This document shows positions 19,309 to 26,576 of a stretch of 64,000 bases of DNA, in pieces. The translations under genes were made by a program, and so were the position numbers. The notes under the pieces are model-generated. The model worked only from the letters and a program-made list of their open reading frames with translations, did not search any database and was not told the DNA's origin. Numbering within the stretch: position 1 is the stretch's first letter; each line of letters opens with the position of its first letter. The DNA is from Proteiniclasticum ruminis (lineage in GTDB: Bacteria; Bacillota; Clostridia; Clostridiales; Clostridiaceae): NCBI RefSeq assembly GCF_900115135.1, contig NZ_FOVK01000001.1, forward strand, positions 744,001 to 808,000. Reading direction: 5' to 3'.

Positions 19309-20364
19309 TTAGTAAATCAGCAGACTTTCTACTTCACTCCTTTGAGTTCCATATCTAACTGCCTCAATAATATTCGTTATATTTGAGATTTCCAATTCCA
19401 TTAATATCACATAAACGGTATAGATGACTGGAGAGTCTATGGAGAATCTCATATATCTTTTCGCCAAATGATATTTTATTTGATCCGAGTAATACTCTAT
19501 GTAAGTATACTCTTTGTCATCAACATACATATTGTACTTTGATGACTCTAAAACTCTCAGCACACTTTCTGCATCAGGCTGAGCAATGAGATGTTTTATA
19601 AACGTATCACTCATTCTGGATTTCATTCGAACCATCGTTTTTTCAATATACTCATTGGAAACCTTGAAGAATTTCTTCATTCGGTATATTTTGACAATAT
19701 TCATCAGTTCGATCTGCGTTTTATAAATATCCAACAGCTCTTTTTTTACTCTTCCACTGAAGTTCTTCTCAATGATTTTAAATACACTCTGATAATATGC
19801 GCTGAAAAGCTCTTGTTCGATCGCAGGTAAGTCCAGCTTCTCTTCCTTCTTATCGATGTATTTTTTAAGCACGGCTCGGTATGGAGTCCCCTGTAATATA
19901 TCTAGAATATCCTCAAATGAAGATGTTTCAGATATTTTATCTATATCATAGGAAAAATAATCCGAAAGAGCCAATGGAATCTCTGAAATGAGTGTGGTAT
20001 ATTGAACATCCTCATGTTCTTCATCCTGAATGATTGCTCGAAGTATCAACAGGATGACTTCAATCTCTCGTTTCATAATATTCAATCTATAAAACTCATG
20101 ATTTGTCAGCATAGAGAACTTGAGAAGTCTTTCAATCTTTTCATACATGTTCTGTCTGATCAGCTGTTCCAGCTGTCCGCGATGTATACGATTTTCATAG
20201 ATATCCCGCATCGTCGAACCATACTCTGTCTCATTTTTGAGGTAACCCGCTATTTCAGGCACTGTGCTTTTCCTAAGGAGTTCATCATAATCTTCTTTCT
20301 TCAGTCTGTGCCCATACATTGATTTTGCTTTAGCGGCAAGAGCAGGACTATTCACAATCCCCAT
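19309..20364 (-). CDS. atpC: V-type ATP synthase subunit C
   Basis: Subunit linking the central shaft to the membrane ring (d-type), 351 residues. The sequence is almost wholly helical with repeated aromatic and charged patches, for example ALSDYFSYDIDKI and RAVLKKYIDKKEE, typical of the vATP-synt_AC39 family. It starts 25 bases after the small stalk gene. In this operon C is second, ahead of I and K, instead of lying between E and F. Confidence 0.9.
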   Translation of the reverse strand: MGIVNSPALAAKAKSMYGHRLKKEDYDELLRKSTVPEIAGYLKNETEYGSTMRDIYENRIHRGQLEQLIRQNMYEKIERLLKFSMLTNHEFYRLNIMKREIEVILLILRAIIQDEEHEDVQYTTLISEIPLALSDYFSYDIDKISETSSFEDILDILQGTPYRAVLKKYIDKKEEKLDLPAIEQELFSAYYQSVFKIIEKNFSGRVKKELLDIYKTQIELMNIVKIYRMKKFFKVSNEYIEKTMVRMKSRMSDTFIKHLIAQPDAESVLRVLESSKYNMYVDDKEYTYIEYYSDQIKYHLAKRYMRFSIDSPVIYTVYVILMELEISNITNIIEAVRYGTQRSEVESLLIY

Positions 20365-20389
20365 GTTTTTTCTCCCTCCTCCTCATCAG

Positions 20390-20701
20390 CTAGCCGTCAA
20401 TACAGTTTTCAAATATCTCCTTCAGCCATCGCTCCCGGTTATATTTATACTGATTCCTAAGTTTCTCTAAAGATTTTTCGTACTTCACCGATGTCTGAAT
20501 CACTTTATCATTATACTCAGCCTGCAACTTTTCTTTTAGTTCCATCAAATGCTGCTCAGTATTTCTTTTGTATTTTTCCTCAATTAAAGGTCTCTGGTTT
20601 GCAACATACGCAGGAACCTCATCCAACTCTTCTTTGATCTGCTGAAGTTCATTTCTTGCTGCTTTATCCAGTTCCACGATATCCTTAATGAGTTTCTTCA
20701 T
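20390..20701 (-). CDS. V-type ATP synthase peripheral-stalk subunit (H/G type)
   Basis: A 103-residue, strongly charged protein predicted to be a single long coiled coil rich in Glu, Lys and Leu. As the first gene of the ATPase operon it fits the small G/H stalk subunit (AtpH in archaea, NtpF in Enterococcus) that pairs with subunit E. The assignment rests on position, size and coiled-coil nature, since the sequence itself is low in specific motifs. The ATG follows GGAGGG at short spacing. Confidence 0.75.
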   Translation of the reverse strand: MKKLIKDIVELDKAARNELQQIKEELDEVPAYVANQRPLIEEKYKRNTEQHLMELKEKLQAEYNDKVIQTSVKYEKSLEKLRNQYKYNRERWLKEIFENCIDG

Positions 20702-20999
20702 GATTTCCCTCCTTCCCTAAGACTAGTCTGATAATTAACAAATTATCATTTCTTCAACTTTTTAACTGGCTGCTCAAACAAAAGTCTAACTAATACAATG
20801 TGCCACAATTTATTTTCAAAGTCAATTTTCATAAAAATCATATTTATTTTATTTATTGCAGTTTATAAAAAGAAAACGTTTAGAAAAAGCATCTTTTTCA
20901 CAAACTTCTCGCTTTTTTTTATGTTGTAACTCACAACTGTTAAAAATTATTTTATTTTACTAGTTTTTCAATCCATAACGCTCTGAAATACTCCTACAC
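20702..20999. other. Leader and intergenic region of the ATPase operon
   Basis: This AT-rich 298-base stretch contains no gene. A weak minus-strand promoter is possible: TTGACT at 20820-20825 with an overlapping TTGAAA, and TATTAG about 18 bases further on. A hyphenated palindrome TGATAATT/AATTATCA lies at 20729-20748, between that promoter and the Shine-Dalgarno site. No clear terminator for the DUF4236 gene is visible here. Confidence 0.45.
20729..20748. repeat. Palindrome in the ATPase operon leader
   Basis: Perfect 8-base arms TGATAATT and AATTATCA with a 4-base centre, about 28 bases upstream of the first ATPase start codon. It could be an operator or a leader hairpin. Confidence 0.5.
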
Positions 21000-22067
21000 T
21001 CATTTCAGCCGTGAAACTTCTTTAAATCCTTTTGTTTTTAAGAAATCCACTTCATGCCTGAACTCAATGAGCGCCTCAAAAGGATGAATATCTTCAAAAT
21101 TGATCTTATACAATGTTTCCCTGTCCAGAAGGACAGAGAGAATGAGCTCTTCCGATTTAAGTCCTGAAACACTATTCATTCTCATTTCGTGTACGTGCAG
21201 AAGTATCTCCTCTTGAGAAACCAGATGAAACACATTTCTTCCAGTACGCAATGCCAGAGCAGCAACAAATTGGCTGACAATACTATAGTAGTCCGTTTTT
21301 GAGTATTCTCTTCTCGAGAGTTTTCCCGTTGGAGTTAAGGTAATGTACTCCTTAGGCACCACAGACTCTGGATTGATGGTGATATCCACATTCAAGCGTC
21401 CATCCGAATCCAGAGAGCAGTCCAGATCTTCAATAAACTCCATGTCCTTTTCCAGCTCTATCTTTTTTAGAACTTCAACTGGAGAAGCCTCTTTCATATT
21501 CAACAGTTCACTGGATATCCTCTTATTTCTCTCCCATTTTGAAAGAAGGTCCTTGTCTGCAGTCTCTGCATGATTTAGTATCTCTTCCGAATCGTACCGA
21601 TATTGTTTCCCGGAAAAAATCCTCTTAAAAAACCCTGGCTTGTTCTCTTTAATAATCCTCTTGGCTTCTCTTACATACGGTCCATCTTCTCCTGGTTCAA
21701 AGAGCTTGCTCTCTCCTGAACTGAGATTTCTTCCGATATCTATTGGATAATCCGCCTCATGATGCAATGTGACAATATATTCAAGATCTTCGTTGAACTG
21801 TCTGACTTCCTCTTCGTAGGAGAAGTTTCGTGATGCGGTATTCAGTTTTTTCTTGTCTCCTGCAGTGTTTATCAGTTTCTTTGCATTAATTGTTTTGCTG
21901 TAGGATAGTCCTGTACCAGGAATACCGATTGTTGTTCTAGCCTGACCTTTTGTATTGAAGCTCTGTCTAAACCCTCTTCTTCCTGCAGAAAGACTCACTC
22001 CTGACTTACCGATGTTTAAGCTGAGAAATTTCCCAATACGTATTCTCTTTCTGAAATTAAATCCCAT
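21000..22067 (-). CDS. DUF4236 domain protein
   Basis: The N-terminal domain (about residues 1-60) is a clear DUF4236: MGFNFRKRIRIGKFLSLNIG, then SGVSLSAGRRGF and TTIGIPGTGLSYS. The family is widespread and its function is unknown. The remaining 300 residues are charged, contain no membrane helix, and I do not recognise them. An ATG at 22082 is in frame, but GAGGTGG falls just before the ATG at 22067, which also begins the conserved domain. It stands alone between the ATPase operon and a terminator, so it is probably monocistronic. Confidence 0.8.
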   Translation of the reverse strand: MGFNFRKRIRIGKFLSLNIGKSGVSLSAGRRGFRQSFNTKGQARTTIGIPGTGLSYSKTINAKKLINTAGDKKKLNTASRNFSYEEEVRQFNEDLEYIVTLHHEADYPIDIGRNLSSGESKLFEPGEDGPYVREAKRIIKENKPGFFKRIFSGKQYRYDSEEILNHAETADKDLLSKWERNKRISSELLNMKEASPVEVLKKIELEKDMEFIEDLDCSLDSDGRLNVDITINPESVVPKEYITLTPTGKLSRREYSKTDYYSIVSQFVAALALRTGRNVFHLVSQEEILLHVHEMRMNSVSGLKSEELILSVLLDRETLYKINFEDIHPFEALIEFRHEVDFLKTKGFKEVSRLK

Positions 22068-22135
22068 ATTCCACCTCGCCATAATAAAATAACACGTTTC
22101 TTTATCTCCATACCTGTAAGAACTCTATCGTATTC

Positions 22136-22174
22136 AAAAAAAACCATGAAAATCCTAGAAGGATTACATCATGG
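22136..22174 (-). terminator. Terminator of the pgmB-like/HAD/RNase H-like unit
   Basis: On the minus strand CCATGATGTAATCC pairs imperfectly with GGATTTTCATGG and is followed by eight T residues. It is about 30 bases after the stop at 22203. Confidence 0.8.
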
Positions 22175-22202
22175 CTCTTCACACTCTTACATTCATCATC
22201 CG

Positions 22203-22994
22203 TTAAGATGAATATCCTAATTCCTCTTTTTGTCCTTTAAATGGATGGTTGCTCTCATCCTTTTCCAGTTCTATCTGCTCTTCAAGAAGAGCTTTTAATG
22301 CAAGCTTCTCCATTTTTTCTCTTTGCAGCTTTTCTTCAAGAATCAGCACATCATCCATGGTCACACTTTCCCACCGATTCATGATGTTGAAAAGATTCAC
22401 TACATCTTCTTCATTATATTTTAGAATCTTTTCCACTTTCTCTAGAGGCATTCGATCGAAATACCCCTGGTCTTTGATGATTTTCGAGAATGTTTTAGCA
22501 AGAGTCATCCCTGAGATCAGTTCTCCACCACGGTCTATCTGATGGAGTTTTTCAAGATTCTTCAACCCAATATTCTTCTGGAATTTGTGTTCATATTCCT
22601 TCTGAAGATCAATAAGTTCGAACTCATCTTCAAAACTGTATAAAATATCATACTTCTGATACAAATGGTTGATCACTAAAAAATCATTATTTCCGGAAAA
22701 AGTTACCAGATACTGTTTCCCATTATTTTTCTGATTGATAAAATATTCTTTTGTCAGTTCCAGGATAGCTCTGGCATCTCTTTTGTTCTCAATCATATAC
22801 TGGGTGGTTATGACAGCTTTTTCTGCTTCGTCATAGACCGCTGCCCCAAATACACCAATGGCAATGGGCTCTTTGTATAAATAATGTTCAAGATCAAAAA
22901 ATATGGCGTTTCTAATAATTTCTTTACCATGAAATTTCAACGTCTGTTCACTGCCTTGCACTGCCACTGGAATGACTTCCTGCTGTTTCAGCAA
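22203..22994 (-). CDS. Ribonuclease H-like 3'-5' exonuclease domain protein (YprB type)
   Basis: Predicted DEDD-type nuclease of the YprB RNase H-like family. The four acidic motifs can be followed: FFDLEH (about residue 33), FSGNNDF (near 100), a DLQKEYEHKF region (near 128) and YNEEDVVNL (near 194), which ends the active site. His replaces the more usual Thr in the first motif (DLEH versus DIET). The C-terminal 50 residues are a charged helix. It lies 17 bases after the HAD-type phosphatase in the same unit. Substrate unknown. Confidence 0.8.
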   Translation of the reverse strand: MLKQQEVIPVAVQGSEQTLKFHGKEIIRNAIFFDLEHYLYKEPIAIGVFGAAVYDEAEKAVITTQYMIENKRDARAILELTKEYFINQKNNGKQYLVTFSGNNDFLVINHLYQKYDILYSFEDEFELIDLQKEYEHKFQKNIGLKNLEKLHQIDRGGELISGMTLAKTFSKIIKDQGYFDRMPLEKVEKILKYNEEDVVNLFNIMNRWESVTMDDVLILEEKLQREKMEKLALKALLEEQIELEKDESNHPFKGQKEELGYSS

Positions 22995-23011
22995 TGTGCA
23001 TCCCTCATTTC

Positions 23012-23737
23012 TTAGTCTAATACAAGTTCCTCAATCTTTACCCGATAAATCAGGTCTTTTCTCTCCACTGCGACCTCCGCCTTGTGTTTCACCTCTGAAT
23101 CGTTCAGAACCAGATTCACAAGCTCCTTGGTCGGATTCACTAAAACGGGATGTCCTACCAGCTGAAACATGGAGAAATCTCCAGCTGTGTCTCCATAGGC
23201 ATAGGAGGCATCCAGATCAATATCATACTTTTCCTTGAAATCATAAATGGCCTTCTGCTTTGATTTGCTGTCCCACATGGGAATGACTTCTCCCGTATAA
23301 CGCTCTTTGTCATCCATGGGATAGATGGAACCTCTGTAATCATCGAAATCATGAAGCTTTGCCATTTCTTTTACAAGCTCAATCGGACTTCCTGAGATTG
23401 TCAGCACTTTGTGCCCTTGGCTCTTGTGCCATTTGATGCGGTTTCTGGTGAAGAGATAGTTTCTTAAGCCCATATCCCGCACCACATTATGAATGATATG
23501 CTCAATAAAACTCCGATGGTATCCCTTGATGGCCTCGGTATAAATCGTCGCCATACGAAGAAGATAATCATCATAGGAACCCACCCTGCGGTCATACTGG
23601 TCGTAATAAGGCTTGACCTCTTTATACCACTCCTCTTCCCGGATAATCTCGCTCCGGATCATTCTTTTGAACAACTCTTTCATAAATACTTCTCGATATA
23701 AGGTTCCGTCAATATCAAAAAATGCTGCTGTTTGCAT
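23012..23737 (-). CDS. HAD superfamily IB phosphatase (SerB-like)
   Basis: Haloacid-dehalogenase phosphatase of about 241 residues. Motif I FFDIDGTLY, motif II TISGSP (HKVLTISGSPIELV) and motif III YGDTAGDFSMF are in the right order. The long helical cap between motifs I and II places it in subfamily IB, near phosphoserine and phosphatidylglycerol-phosphate phosphatases. I chose the ATG at 23737 because AAGGATGG precedes it; another ATG 12 bases upstream overlaps that site. It is the middle gene of a three-gene unit. Substrate cannot be assigned. Confidence 0.85.
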   Translation of the reverse strand: MQTAAFFDIDGTLYREVFMKELFKRMIRSEIIREEEWYKEVKPYYDQYDRRVGSYDDYLLRMATIYTEAIKGYHRSFIEHIIHNVVRDMGLRNYLFTRNRIKWHKSQGHKVLTISGSPIELVKEMAKLHDFDDYRGSIYPMDDKERYTGEVIPMWDSKSKQKAIYDFKEKYDIDLDASYAYGDTAGDFSMFQLVGHPVLVNPTKELVNLVLNDSEVKHKAEVAVERKDLIYRVKIEELVLD

Positions 23738-23764
23738 ATCATTGACCATCCTTTCACTAAAAGA

Positions 23765-24406
23765 TTAGAATCTCAGTATCGCTTCTGTCAGACCCTCCAG
23801 GCTGCTGACCCACTTATCCGCCTCAAGAATCGGTCTCTCACTCACTGCCACAACCCTCATTCCTGCTCTTTTTCCTGATAACACTCCTGCTTTTGAATCT
23901 TCAAATACTGCACACTCTGCTGGGGACAGTTTAAGTTCACCAGCAGTTTCCAGGTAAACTTCAGGATCTGGTTTTGGTGCTCTAACCCGGTGTCCGTCAA
24001 TGACCACATCAAAGTATTTCTTCAAACCTGTCAGCTCCAGAATAATAGATGTGTTGTCACTGGTTGAAGCGATTGCAGTAATAAGACCTTTGAATTTCAG
24101 AAGCTCCAGGAACTCTTCCACACCAGGAAGAATATCAGAATCATCAATATCCGTCACATGCTCCAGATAAAGATTGTTCTTTTTACGGAGTATCCGCATT
24201 TTCTCCACTTCGCTCATCTCGATATTTTTCATTTTCAGCAGAATTTCCAGGGCTCTAAATCTGGCCACCCCTTTTATCTGCTCATTATCTTCTGCTGTAA
24301 AGTCTTTCCCTAAATCCTGCAGCACTTTTTTCCATGCAAGATAATGGAATCTGTCCGTGTCGACCAAAACTCCATCCAGGTCAAAAACGACAGCCTTGAT
24401 CCCCAT
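23765..24406 (-). CDS. Beta-phosphoglucomutase-like HAD hydrolase
   Basis: HAD subfamily IA enzyme of 213 residues. Motif I VFDLDGVLVDTDRFHYLAW has the second Asp used as general acid, and His-Tyr-Leu-Ala-Trp matches beta-phosphoglucomutase. The cap-domain loop IKGVARFRALEILL resembles its substrate loop (Gly-Val-Ser-Arg), with Ala for Ser. IASTS, KPDPEVYLE and FEDSKAG complete motifs II to IV. Beta-phosphoglucomutase converts beta-glucose-1-phosphate to glucose-6-phosphate after maltose or trehalose phosphorolysis. No disaccharide phosphorylase is nearby, so a general sugar-phosphate phosphatase is possible. Confidence 0.8.
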   Translation of the reverse strand: MGIKAVVFDLDGVLVDTDRFHYLAWKKVLQDLGKDFTAEDNEQIKGVARFRALEILLKMKNIEMSEVEKMRILRKKNNLYLEHVTDIDDSDILPGVEEFLELLKFKGLITAIASTSDNTSIILELTGLKKYFDVVIDGHRVRAPKPDPEVYLETAGELKLSPAECAVFEDSKAGVLSGKRAGMRVVAVSERPILEADKWVSSLEGLTEAILRF

Positions 24407-24580
24407 AATGTACCTCCAAAATAGTAGAATTCCGCGGTAAAATCACCGTTTTATATAACTTTAATCATACCACAATCTTTTATGAATTACACTATAGGGT
24501 TGTTTTGTCAATGCTCTTTCACCCTTTTCCTGGTCTTATGGTCAGGAGCTATGTATCGCTGCAACACTTGACTGGTTTTA

Positions 24581-24589
24581 TGATAAAAT
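24581..24589 (+). promoter_or_regulatory. Extended -10 promoter candidate for the kinase-like/HPRT-like pair
   Basis: TGATAAAAT fits an extended -10 element (TGN before TAAAAT), 32 bases ahead of the first start codon. No good -35 is seen at 17 bases. The strand switches here, so a promoter is needed. Confidence 0.45.
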
Positions 24590-24620
24590 GAAGTAACAGA
24601 CTGAACAGGAGGAACTTTTC

Positions 24621-25535
24621 ATGAAAAGTCTTTTGACCTTCTCTAGAGAAACAGGCAGTATGGGAGATCAGATTGCAAAAGGGCTGGCTCATGATCTTGA
24701 TATTTCTTATTTCAACCGAGAGTATGCTCTACGGAACTGGCTGCCTGAGATTGCGACAAAACATGAACTCCATATGCTGGAAGAAAGCCCTGGTTATTTT
24801 CTGAAATCCTCTGCCTCCGGCATAACGTTTCAAGAATTCATAGAAAGAAAACTGAACTCTGCAGTTTCTGAAACTCCTGCCATCATCAGCGGACTTGGCG
24901 CTCAGATTATTTTTCGCAAGCACACCTCAGCAGGACATATTAAAATCCATGGAAGTATAGCTAGAAGAACTCAACGGCTTATGAAGGAACATAATCTTAT
25001 TGAGGATGATGCAAAACGAATCTTGGAGCTTACAGACAGGAGGCATAAGAAATATATCCATCTTCTCTACCATGAAGACTGGTCCAATTCTCTTCTTTAT
25101 GATCTGATCCTAAATACAGACAATATCACATTGGAAGAATCTCTCTCCATCTTGAAAAATTACTATCATCTGGATCAGCCTGCTCCTGAATCATTAAAAA
25201 ATGGTACAGTGATATTCAAGAACACCTCCGAGGAGGAGTTTGCCAAGGTTTTGGATCTTTACGACTTTGAATGGGACTATGAGCCTCGAACCTTCCCCTT
25301 GGAGTGGGATATTGAAGGCAATATCACCAAAGCATTTTCTCCAGATTTTTACCTGCCCAAATTTGATACCTATATCGAACTCACCGTTATGAACCAGAAA
25401 TATACCCAGGACAAAAAGAAAAAACTCAGTCTTATGAAGAAGCTTTATCCTAAAATCAATGTCAGCATCGTCTATAAGAATGATTTTCACAATCTCTTAG
25501 AAAGATTTGCCAAATGGGAGGCAATTGATGAGTAA
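24621..25535 (+). CDS. Cytidylate-kinase-like domain fused to a nuclease-like C-terminal domain
   Basis: Two-domain protein of 304 residues that I do not fully recognise. Residues 1-185 resemble the cytidylate-kinase-like family: FSRETGSMGDQIAKGLA at 7-23, ISGLGAQIIFRK at 89-100, and IHGSIARRTQRLM with a DDAKRILELTDRRHKKY helix. Key kinase positions look changed (GSMGDQ for GSGGRE, GLGA for GRGA), so activity is doubtful. Residues 200-295 form a separate domain: E221, then SPDFYLP (Asp242) and YIELT (Glu253) followed by lysines, reminiscent of a PD-(D/E)XK nuclease core with ExT instead of ExK. It overlaps the next gene by 8 bases, so the products probably work together. AGGAGG precedes the ATG. 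Confidence 0.6.
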   Translation: MKSLLTFSRETGSMGDQIAKGLAHDLDISYFNREYALRNWLPEIATKHELHMLEESPGYFLKSSASGITFQEFIERKLNSAVSETPAIISGLGAQIIFRKHTSAGHIKIHGSIARRTQRLMKEHNLIEDDAKRILELTDRRHKKYIHLLYHEDWSNSLLYDLILNTDNITLEESLSILKNYYHLDQPAPESLKNGTVIFKNTSEEEFAKVLDLYDFEWDYEPRTFPLEWDIEGNITKAFSPDFYLPKFDTYIELTVMNQKYTQDKKKKLSLMKKLYPKINVSIVYKNDFHNLLERFAKWEAIDE

Positions 25536-26052
25536 GTTAGGAAAAATCCTCTATACAGAGGATGAAATTGAAAAGAGAATCAAAGAAATGGCATGGATCA
25601 TTCAGGAGGAATATCCACCAGAAGAAGACCTGGTTGTTCTGGCCATATTAAAAGGATCTGTCTACTTTCTGAGTGATTTCACCAGAGCACTCAAAAGACC
25701 GGTCCTCCTTGACTTTTTATCCATTGGAGTGAAAAGAGATACCGAAAGAAATCGAATCATCACCTATGTAAAAGACCTTTCCATTCCCATCAAAGGAAAA
25801 CATGTGCTGCTCTTGGAAGATGTCATCGGAACTGGCCTTACTTTGGGTACGATACTGCAGCATATCGAATCTTTTTCTCCAAAAAGCCTGAAAGTGCTCA
25901 CCCTGCTTGATAACCCCAAGAAGCGGCTATTGAACGTTACGGTGCACTACAGCCTATTTACCATGCCTGATACGTTTGTGGTAGGTTATGGACTGGACTA
26001 TGAAGAGAAGTACCGAAATCTTCCTGATATCTATGAATTAAAGATGCGTTAG
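25528..26052 (+). CDS. Hypoxanthine phosphoribosyltransferase homologue with altered active site
   Basis: Type I phosphoribosyltransferase of 174 residues, closest in pattern to HPRT: LAILKGSVYFLSDF, the PRPP loop LLLEDVIGTGLTLG, and MPDTFVVGYGLDYEEKYRNLP. The PRPP loop reads EDVIGTG where HPRTs have ED-hydrophobic-hydrophobic-DTG, so the catalytic-base Asp is Gly101. The Lys that contacts the 6-oxo group in PDKFVVG is Thr149. It therefore may not salvage hypoxanthine and may bind a different base or act as a sensor. Start at 25528 has GGGAGG before it and overlaps the previous stop. A terminator follows at once. Annotation pipelines would likely call it hpt. Confidence 0.7.
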   Translation: MSKLGKILYTEDEIEKRIKEMAWIIQEEYPPEEDLVVLAILKGSVYFLSDFTRALKRPVLLDFLSIGVKRDTERNRIITYVKDLSIPIKGKHVLLLEDVIGTGLTLGTILQHIESFSPKSLKVLTLLDNPKKRLLNVTVHYSLFTMPDTFVVGYGLDYEEKYRNLPDIYELKMR

Positions 26053-26064
26053 GCAGAAATAAAA

Positions 26065-26096
26065 GAGAACTCCCGATTGAAAGGAGTTCTCTTTTT
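26065..26096 (+). terminator. Terminator of the kinase-like/HPRT-like pair
   Basis: GAGAACTCC (26065-26073) and GGAGTTCTC (26083-26091) form a 9-pair stem followed by TTTTTAATT. Confidence 0.9.
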
Positions 26097-26102
26097 AATT
26101 CA

Positions 26103-26462
26103 ATGGAAAAGCTCCAACGAACCTTTCTCAACGTTCATCTTTCTTTCCACCATTTTCTTTGTTTCCTAAAAGTGGTTCCTGCTTAATGATTTCATCTGCT
26201 AAGGTACTTGTTACTTAAATCTACTAATGGTCTTTTTCATCTCTGCATGCAATTCACTTAGATTTTTTGGTTCTATGTGTATTTGGCTTCAATGTATTGG
26301 ACTAATGGTAAGTCTATGGTCTCTTTCTCTTTTCAGGTATAGCAGATTAACGATCTACGGTGATTAAGCGGATTCTTTTATTCTGTTTCTAAAGATGGGT
26401 TCCATTGGATGTCTGTTTTAGGTATTCCTTGGAGCTCATCTTTATATTAACAGAATTTACCG
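26103..26462. other. Gene-free stretch, possibly decayed coding DNA
   Basis: No open frame of useful length or recognisable RNA was found. On the minus strand short frames carry protein-like pieces broken by stops, such as NLSELHAEMKKTISRFK near 26210-26260, which is weakly like the C-terminal end of methyl-accepting chemotaxis proteins. This may be a degraded gene, but the evidence is thin. Confidence 0.3.
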
Positions 26463-26502
26463 AAAAAACAAAACCCCGCCATCTTCAAAGAAGTCTTTTG
26501 TT
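26463..26502 (-). terminator. Possible terminator after the glycogen-debranching-type gene
   Basis: On the minus strand AACAAAA and TTTTGTT enclose an inner CTTC/GAAG hairpin and are followed by more T residues. It lies about 75 bases past the stop at 26577. Confidence 0.5.
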
Positions 26503-26576
26503 CTTACTCAATCTCTTTCTCTCTTAATCAGACCTCTGTTTTCGCATTTTTAATCTTTTTCATGCATTATTATACA

